From assembly GCA_033060915.1 (NCBI GenBank), contig CM065378.1, positions 2,729,001 to 2,793,000 of the forward strand: 64,000 nucleotides of DNA, read 5' to 3'. The number at the start of each line of letters is the position of its first letter. Within the stretch, counting starts at the first letter, position 1. The notes under the pieces are model-generated. The model was not told the DNA's origin. It searched no databases and worked only from the letters and a program-made list of their open reading frames with translations. This stretch comes from Euryodendron excelsum (Eukaryota; Streptophyta; Magnoliopsida; Ericales; Pentaphylacaceae). Position numbers and translations under genes: made by a program. This document shows, one piece after another, positions 56,868 through 64,000 of this stretch.

Positions 56868-59468
56868 CTTATGAGAGTTGAAAGGAATGTTGCAATAATA
56901 TGTTGATGCATGCATCTTATGCTCATTGTGATTTCTCACATTGATGTCAAGCAAAGACATACTTATTAATGTACTTTTAATTTTAGATGACAAATTGAAG
57001 AGGGTGCTTTTATAATATATTGGTACATGTTAATTAAGCTCATTGTGACTTCTTGCTGATGTCATCGCCATATATAAGACAAATGCTTCAGAAATTTGTG
57101 GTGAAACCCGGAAAATCCCCACCTTGATCAGGTCTAGTGCATTTTCATTTTGAGTACACACACATATATATATACACACACATACATACCTAGTGTAGAA
57201 GGAGAATGTTAAAGGAATGACCTAGTTAATTAATTAATTAATTAATTTTTGTGGTTTGCCCATGCATTCATGGACTAGTCAAAGATGGTGGCTACCTACA
57301 TTATCATTTGAACATCATTTCTAAGTCATTCGCAAAAGCCCTGCATGAGACAAATGATATATTATACCCATAATTTTCTTTTATATAGTGGACAAACTAG
57401 GAAGACTAATGCAAAGAACTTGGCTTTTCTTTTGATAGTGCTATTATTTTGGTTATAATATTAGAAGTTGGGACTAGGGACAATCAAAAACTGGGTAATT
57501 TTCATTCCCCAAGGGTCAAGGGGATTTCCTAACAAAACAAAACACACCAAAAAAAAAAAAAAAATGAAAGTCTAGGGAATGAATGAATAATAGATTGAAG
57601 TGGGAACCACCATGTTGACTTTTTCATCCTTGAAGATTGGAATTAGGTGAGAATGAGATGTGTTGTGTTTGAAAATAACAAAAGGGAAAGATTTCCTTTT
57701 GGTTTTGATCTGATTGATGACATGTCTGTTATCATAATCTTGCAAGTAAGTGTGTAGCTGAAATTTCTTTCCAAAAGAACTCAAAATCAAAAGTGTTTGG
57801 TAACTTCAATTACCACCCATGATTTGGATTGTGAAGATTCTAGTTAATGAATTAATTCCACAAAGCATAACCATGGTTACTTGTAGTACTCATTCATCAA
57901 TAATTAATTTCTTGAACAACTTGTCTACAATCAATCTATGGATACAGCCAAAACATTTTGTTTTCTCATCCACTTAAAGACAAAGTAGTGAAATTCAGGT
58001 TGGTCATAGTCAATCAGCTTCTTTTTCTTCTTCTGTTTCTTCTTTCAAAATCTTTCTTGTGGTGAAAAATAATAATGGGAAGGTTGTGACGGGATAAAAA
58101 TTGCAAGAAACATACATAATATGTATATATATATTTGGTTCAGCAATAAGGATTGTCTGCATAGTTTGTGCGCACCTCGAATTAATTCCTCTCTGGTTCT
58201 GTTAAAGGGATCCATACAGAAATTAGGGTATTCATAAGAGATAAATTCCTTATAACTAATTTTTGCACTTGACAATAGTCAACTCTTGACCTAGATCTCT
58301 TTAATAGGAACATTATTAGACCCAAATAATAATAATAATAACAACTAAGAAAAATATGAGAATAGAGGCAATTAGGTGCATGAGACTTTAGCCATTAATG
58401 TGGACGTGGTTGGACTATTTTTGTGTATTGAACCGGTAGCATATGAAAGCCCAGTTGCAGAGTTGATCCCTACTTACGTCAGCCGCACTTGTTTAGGTCC
58501 AAAAGCAATGGGTTCTATACCAAGCCCACTTCTTTCAGTGCTAATAGGCCTATTTATTTTTCTCAGGTAAGGCCCACTTTTGTAGGCCCAGTTTGTACTC
58601 TAATTTGAAATTCATTAGACTAGGTACGCGTAAAAAAAAGTGTGGGCTTCACTTTTTATATTTAGTTATTTATTTTTTGTTGTGGAGCAATAAAGAGTCT
58701 GAATTTTTTTAAAAGAGTAACGCTATACAAATAACAAAATATACATAAATTGTACGCATAATAATGTTGAAAACTAACAAAGTACCAATAAGATTATTTT
58801 AAATTACAAAAATGTCATTATCATATTATTTTAGTAGAATTTTATATATAAAAATTCTATAAGAATAGAATTTTCCAAAAACATACAACACAGAAGATGA
58901 CATCATTGAATACAATCTTTAAATTATAGATTTAATATGCCTTGTTTAATAACACAAATAAGCACTTAAAACTAAATACATTTATTAGTTTCATAACTAA
59001 ATGTGTATGTTGTTAATGCATGATATATATCAAATTAAATCAGTAAATTTATTGAACATGGACAGTAATTTTAAGTCGAAGAGACTTGGCATCGAATGCT
59101 GAACGCACTTAGTGAAAGTTGGTTTTATATAATCATTTTTAATTAACATGTTAACCTTAAAATAAGTGTAAGCTAAAAAATACTTGGTTTAAAATCCAGG
59201 GTTTCTTCAAAAATTTGGCTCCCTATTATTTCTGTTATTTGTTATTTTCTAGGTTGATTAGTTGTCTTGGGTACTTTGGATATTATTACTGTTGTCTTGA
59301 TTGCACTGGACTTAGTATTAGAATTCTTGCTCATTGTATTCTTTGTTGTGGTTAGGAGGGTTTTTGTACTCTCTCTCTCTCTCTCCCCCCCCTCTAATGA
59401 TTACAAGGTTATATATCTGTATAACTTCTATTCTGATAATTGAAAGAAAGCTTATAAAACTATATAAC
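56868..59468. other. Gene-free intergenic region
   Basis: No supported gene. A TA/CA-rich run lies at 57160-57190, TTAA repeats at 57225-57247, and an A15 run near 57549. Several GGCCCA/TGGGCC words cluster at 58450-58590 without a following gene. Confidence 0.4.
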
Positions 59469-59845
59469 TGTGACGTATGGGATGACGGCGGCTATAAGCC
59501 GCCATCCCTTCCGCAGCCCCCTCCCCCCTTATTCTCTCTCTTCTTCTTGTATCTATAAATAGAGAGGCTTAGAGAGCCTCTCAGCAGAGAAAAAGAGAGG
59601 AGAAATAGAAGAGAGGAATCAAAGAGAGGAAGAAGAGAGAGGAAGGAGAAGAAAGAGCTGTCTAGGTGAGTTGTAAATAAATTATGTTGTATTATTATTG
59701 GCAATAATATTTTGGGTGGTCCAGAAGATCAACCCTAAATATTCCTGAAGAATAACTATGATAAATATTTGATAGTTCCTGAAGAACTATTCACGATACA
59801 TATTTTGTGTTTATTTATTTTTCTGTCTTATTTACTTATATAACA
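59469..59845 (+). repeat. 5' LTR of the Ty1/copia element
   Basis: Starts TGTGACGTATGGGATGACGG and ends TTATATAACA, 377 bases closed by TG...CA. A GC-rich hairpin (GGCGGCT-ATA-AGCCGCC, about 59486-59502) lies near the start. A TATAAATA box is at 59554-59561, followed by a GA-rich R/U5. CGTTATCAGCACGA directly follows and should contain the primer-binding site. The 3' LTR is not available for comparison, so the ends are inferred from motifs. Confidence 0.7.
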
Positions 59846-60321
59846 CGTTATCAGCACGATACTCTAACTACTTTATGATTTTCTTTACATCATGATACTA
59901 CTTTTTCTGTGTAATTTATCTTCATTTTGAATTCTTTCCTGTGCACTCAATTTGCGTGAATAGTATGAACAGTAATTCACTATTGCAATGAATAGTATTT
60001 CTTTTAAAACTTTTTTTGCTTTATTTCTCTCATATCTTGCATTATTTGCCTATGATAGTTAGAGATCTGGAATCCATATTTCAATACATTTCCATAGACA
60101 TGTGACTTGACTATTTTTTGATGTATGGATTGAAAGTTAGAATAAAGACAAAAATAATAAAATAATATATATATCGATGCATGTTACTATTCATGAATAG
60201 TGATGAATAGTATTGAAATAGTAATGCAATGAATAGTGCATTGATTTTCGTTTAATTATTTATACATCATATTGTCACTATAGATTTAAGCTTATTGTTT
60301 TGTATGGTCTAGCATTGTAAA

Positions 60322-61349
60322 ATGTCAAATCTTGCCAAATTGGAATTTGCCGCCCTTGATATTTCTGGCGATAATTATTTATCGTGGATCCTTGATGCCG
60401 AGATCCATCTTGCTGCAAAAGCACTTGAACAAACAATAGTGGAGGAAAATGACGCATCCCAGCAGGATCGCGCAAAAGCTATGATTTTCCTTCGCCATCA
60501 TCTTCATGAGGAACTGAAATCAGAATACCTCACGATAAAAGATCCATTGCTCTTGTGGCAAAATTTAAAGGAGAGATACGAGCACCAGAAAGACCGTAAT
60601 CCTCCCAAGAGCCAGATCTGAATGGATGCACCTGAGGTTGCAAGATTATAAAACTGTCAGTGAGTACAACTCTGCATTATTTAAAATCAGCTCACGATTA
60701 AAATTATGTGGAGACAAGATTACGGATGAAGACATGTTAGAAAAAACATTTTCTACATTCCATGCCTCGAATGTGCTCCTGCAGCAGCAATATCGAGAGC
60801 GTAGATTTAAGAAATATTCTGAATTAATATCCTGTCTTCTTGTGGCTGAGCAAAATAATGAGTTGTTACTGAAAAAACCATCAGTCCCGACCTACTGGTT
60901 CAGCTCCATTCCCTGAAGTGAATGCAAGCTCAATTAGCAGACGTGGTCGCGGACGTGGTCGTGATAATGGCAGAAATAATAGTCGCACTCGTGGACATTA
61001 TCGTGGAGGTTATCATATGAGATTTAAAAATACCACACCATACCACCAGCAGTGGAATAAATATGAAAAGGGGAAAGGGTTACAGAATCAACCTCCTCCT
61101 AAGAAATCTGAAGATACTTGTTATAGGTGTGGGATGAGAGGCCATTGGTCACGTACCTGTCGTACGCCCAAACATTTGAGAGAGCTTTACCAAGCCTCAA
61201 TTAAAGATAAAGAAAAAAATGCAGAATTGCATTTTACAGATTTTGATGGCTAAGTTGATATTTCTCATCTTGATGTTTTAGATTTCTTTGAAGATGCAAG
61301 TGGAAGAATAGACCATTTAATTGGTGATGGAGATGTCCACACTACTTAA
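60322..61349 (+). pseudogene. Ty1/copia gag, frameshifted
   Basis: ATG at 60322 opens MSNLAKLEFAALDISGDNYL, the usual N terminus of this copia gag group. It continues through the UBN2-type gag core (FLRHHLHEELKSEYL, LLWQNLKERYEHQK). One extra A near 60590 shifts the frame; WMHLRLQDYKTVSEYNSALF and LEKTFSTFHASNVLLQQQY follow. A second shift lies in an A run near 60875. An Arg/Gly-rich stretch then leads to the zinc knuckle CYRCGMRGHWSRTC (61119-61160, CX2CX4HX4C). A TAA at 61251 cuts off a short tail (LDVLDFFEDASGRIDHLIGD) that ends at 61347-61349. It would form the virus-like particle if intact. Confidence 0.88.
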
Positions 61350-61461
61350 TTTTCTTGTCTATTTGTTCTAGTTTATGTTGTTTCTTATCAGCTTGTGTAA
61401 TGTTTCCTTTATCTGCTTGTCTTTGTAATAAATGATCATGTTTTAATTAAGCACATTTAAT

Positions 61462-64000
61462 ATGTTATATAGATACATGGATCATATCAACGCGTTGAAT
61501 ATATCTAAAATGAATGGTGAAGCCATATGTCTGGTAGACAGTGGAACAACACACACAATTCTTCGCGAGAAAAAATATTTCTCACACTTGACATTACTTG
61601 AAGCTAATGTCAAGACAATCTCTGGCACAACAAAATTAATTGAAGGCTCCGGAAGGGCCAATATAATATTGCCAAGAGGAACAAAGTTATGCATTGATGA
61701 TGCATTGTATTCTACAAAATCTACACGAAATTTGATTAGTTTTAAAGATATACGTCGTAATGGATATCATATTGAGACGACGAATGCAGATAATGTAGAA
61801 CAACTCTACATTATTGCTTATATTTCAGGAAAGAAATATATATCAGAAAAACTTGCTGCATTGTCTTCTGGATTATATTATACTTCTATAAGAGCAGAAG
61901 AATCACCTGTAGTGATGCACCAGAAGTGCTTTGACCCAAAGAATTTTATACTATGGCATGATCGTTTGGGTCATCCAAGGTCAACCATGATGCGTCGAAT
62001 TATTGACAATTCACATGGACATCCGTTAAAGAACCTGAAGATTCTGTTGTCACATGATTATACATGTGCTGCCTGTTCACAGGGGAAATTAATTGTCAGA
62101 CCATCTCCTTCCAAGGTAATTCTTGAGTCCCCATCATTCTTACACAGAATTCACGGGGATATCTGTGGGCCAATACATCCTCCATGTGGACCATTTCGTT
62201 ATTTCATGGTTTTTTAATAGATGCATCTACACGGTGGTCACATGTTTGTTTGCTTTCTACCCGTAATATTGCTTTTGCTAGACTGCTTACTCAAATTATT
62301 CGCTTACGGGCACAGTTTTCAGATTACCCAATCAAGTCGATACGACTAGATAATGCTGGAGAATTTACATCTCAAACCTTTGATGATTATTGTATGTCAA
62401 TAGGGATTGATGTTGAACACCCAGTTGCCCACACACATACACAAAATGGTCTTGCTGAAGCGTTTATAAAACGGCTCCAATTAATTGCTCGACCTTTACT
62501 TATGAAAACAAAAAATTACCTGTTTCTGCTTGGGGACATGCCATATTGCATGCTGCATCTTTGGTTAGAGTCCGACCAACTGCTTACCATCAGTACTCAC
62601 CATTACAACTTGTTATTGGTCAGCAACCAAATATTTCTCACTTACGAGTTTTTGGTTGTGCTGTATATGTCCCTATCTCACCCCCACAGCGTACTAAAAT
62701 GGGTCCCCAACGTAGACTTGGAATTTATGTTGGTTTTGATTCTCCATCTATTATTAGATATTTGGAACCCTTAACAGGTGATGTCTTCAAGGCACGTTTC
62801 GCGGATTGTCATTTTGATGAGTTAGTCTTCCCACCATTAGGGGGAGAAAGGACGCAATTAGAAAAATAACGAGAGATCAGTTGGAATATTACAACAATGT
62901 CTCATCTTGATCCTCGAACAAGTCAATGTGAATCAGAAATTCACAGAATTATTCATTTACAGACAATTGCAAATCAATTGCCTGATGCCTTCACCGACAC
63001 AAAGAATGTGACAAAATCACATATACCGGCTGCTAATACTCCAGCACGTATTGATGTCCCTGTAGGACAATCTATTAGTACAGCAGCAAATGAATCTAAA
63101 ACACGCTTGAAGCGTGGGAGGCCTGTCGGTGCAAAAGACACGGTTCCTAGAAAAAGGAAGACACAAGAAACAATGCATAAGCAAGTTGGTGCTCCTGAAG
63201 AGAACACAATATCTAAACTTCCTGAAGAAGAGAATCCTGAAGAAGAATTCCCAGAAGAGAAACCTCCTGAAGAGATATCTCCTGTAAATGATATGGTACC
63301 TGAAAATAATGAGATCTCAATAAGTTATATGAATACAGGAGAAAGCTAGAAAAGAAATAAGATTGTTGTCGACAACATATTTTCATTTAAAGTAGCTCTT
63401 GGCATTACCAGAAGTAATGAAGAGACTGAACCACAGACAGTCGACGAATGTCGACGTAGAATTGATTGGCCAAAATGGAAAGAAGCTATTGAGGCAGAAT
63501 TACACTCATTAGCACAACGTAAAGTATTTGGACCTGTAGTCCACACACCTGAAGATGTGAAACCTGTTGGATATAAATGGGTATTCGTACGAAAACGAAA
63601 TGAAAAAAATGAAATAGTACGATATAAAGCCCGACTTGTAGCACAAGGTTTCTCGCAGAGACCTGGTATTGATTATGATGAGACATACTCTCCTGTAATG
63701 GATGCCATTACGTTCAGATTCTTAATTAGTTTATCAGTCTCAGAAGGACTGGATATGCGTCTGATGGACGTCGTGACAGCCTATTTGTATGGTGAATTAG
63801 ATAATGATATATATATGAAAATTCCTGAAGGATTTAAAATGCCTGAAGCACATATTTCATCTAGAAGCTTATATTCTATCAAGCTTCAACGATCGCTGTA
63901 TGGGTTAAAACAATCTGGACGCATGTGGTACAATCGTCTTAGTGAATATCTATTGCAAAATGGATATGTGAATAATAAAATTTGTCCATGCGTTTTTATT
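61462..64000 (+). pseudogene. Ty1/copia pol (protease, integrase, partial reverse transcriptase), broken
   Basis: Protease: CLVDSGTTHTI, with the catalytic DSG at 61537-61545. GAG-pre-integrase: LWHDRLGHP with CAACSQGK downstream. Integrase: HGDICGP, LDNAGEFTSQ and HTQNGLAEAF supply the D, D and E positions. Two extra T's near 62212 and two extra A's near 62508 shift the frame. TAA at 62867 and TAG at 63347 interrupt it. A Pro/Glu-rich linker (EEENPEEEFPEEKPPEE) precedes the reverse transcriptase, which is open from 63350 to the edge: PVGYKWVFVRKRN, YKARLVAQGFSQRPGIDYDE, MDVVTAYLYGELD, RSLYGLKQSGRMWYNRL. The YxDD active-site motif and RNase H are outside the window. Confidence 0.9.

Larger units (their letters stand above)
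59469..64000 (+). mobile_element. Ty1/copia retrotransposon, 5' part, runs off the window
   Basis: The order is 5' LTR, short leader, gag with a zinc knuckle, spacer, then protease, integrase and reverse transcriptase, which is the copia gene order. Gag and pol are in separate ORFs. At least four frameshifts and three in-frame stops disable the copy as it stands. The RNase H part and 3' LTR lie beyond the right edge. Confidence 0.9.

Noticed and set aside
60278..60475. Minus-strand ORFs over gag and pol, such as 60278-60475, 61482-61694 and 62974-63207
   Set aside because: Shadows of the plus-strand copia coding sequence.
1..64000. tRNA and rRNA genes, CRISPR arrays, organelle DNA insertions, known microRNA sequences
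   Set aside because: I scanned for typical A/B-box pairs with cloverleaf potential and for common conserved plant microRNAs, and saw only SINE-like tRNA derivatives. Nothing else could be supported by eye.

Overview
This is a window of angiosperm nuclear DNA, probably from a woody dicot or magnoliid. It is AT-rich, the genes have introns of up to 9.6 kb with GT..AG borders, and it carries plant-type transposable elements (Ty1/copia, LTR remnants, hAT, PIF/Harbinger-like and Mutator-like MITEs, SINE-like pieces). The species cannot be read from the sequence. Gene density is very low: two intact-looking protein genes and one broken gene copy in 64 kb.

1-7659: repeats upstream of the first gene. 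There is a 0.65-kb direct repeat with an inverted fragment (1-1211). A GC-rich retroelement 3' end with its LTR follows (about 1490-3615). A 72-bp near-perfect palindrome with an 11-bp target duplication lies at 5795-5866. A stack of nested MITEs and a SINE-like piece (6541-7659) ends 30 bp before the start codon of gene 1.

7690-30937, plus strand: gene 1 is a seven-exon gene for a THUMP-domain protein (Tan1/THUMPD1 type, predicted adaptor for tRNA cytidine acetylation). Only 1.13 kb of its 23.2 kb is coding. Its introns hold a SEC61-gamma pseudogene split by a hAT element, two further bounded DNA elements, a candidate solo LTR, a pair of diverged direct repeats about 4.8 kb apart, and a fossil antisense hAT transposase of the TTF/DUF4371 (ZMYM1-like) type.

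31000-35164: a presumed 3' UTR, a CT/CA microsatellite, a promoter-like TATA plus CT-rich leader without a clear ORF, and a MITE.

35165-38955, minus strand: gene 2 is a six-exon GARP/G2-like (MYB-related) transcription factor of 324 residues with two EAR-type repression motifs. It is convergent with gene 1.

39000-59468: about 20 kb with no gene I can support. It holds two oppositely oriented copies of one MITE family, a second copy of the MITE that abuts gene 1, SINE-like pieces, and a solo LTR nested inside another solo LTR (50127-53196), each with a perfect 5-bp target duplication.

59469-64000: the 5' LTR, gag, protease, integrase and the first part of the reverse transcriptase of a Ty1/copia element running off the window, inactivated by frameshifts and stops.

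I found no convincing undescribed biological system. The best material is structural: the intronic SEC61-gamma fossil, the nested solo LTRs, the 72-bp palindromic element, and the MITE next to the THUMP start codon.
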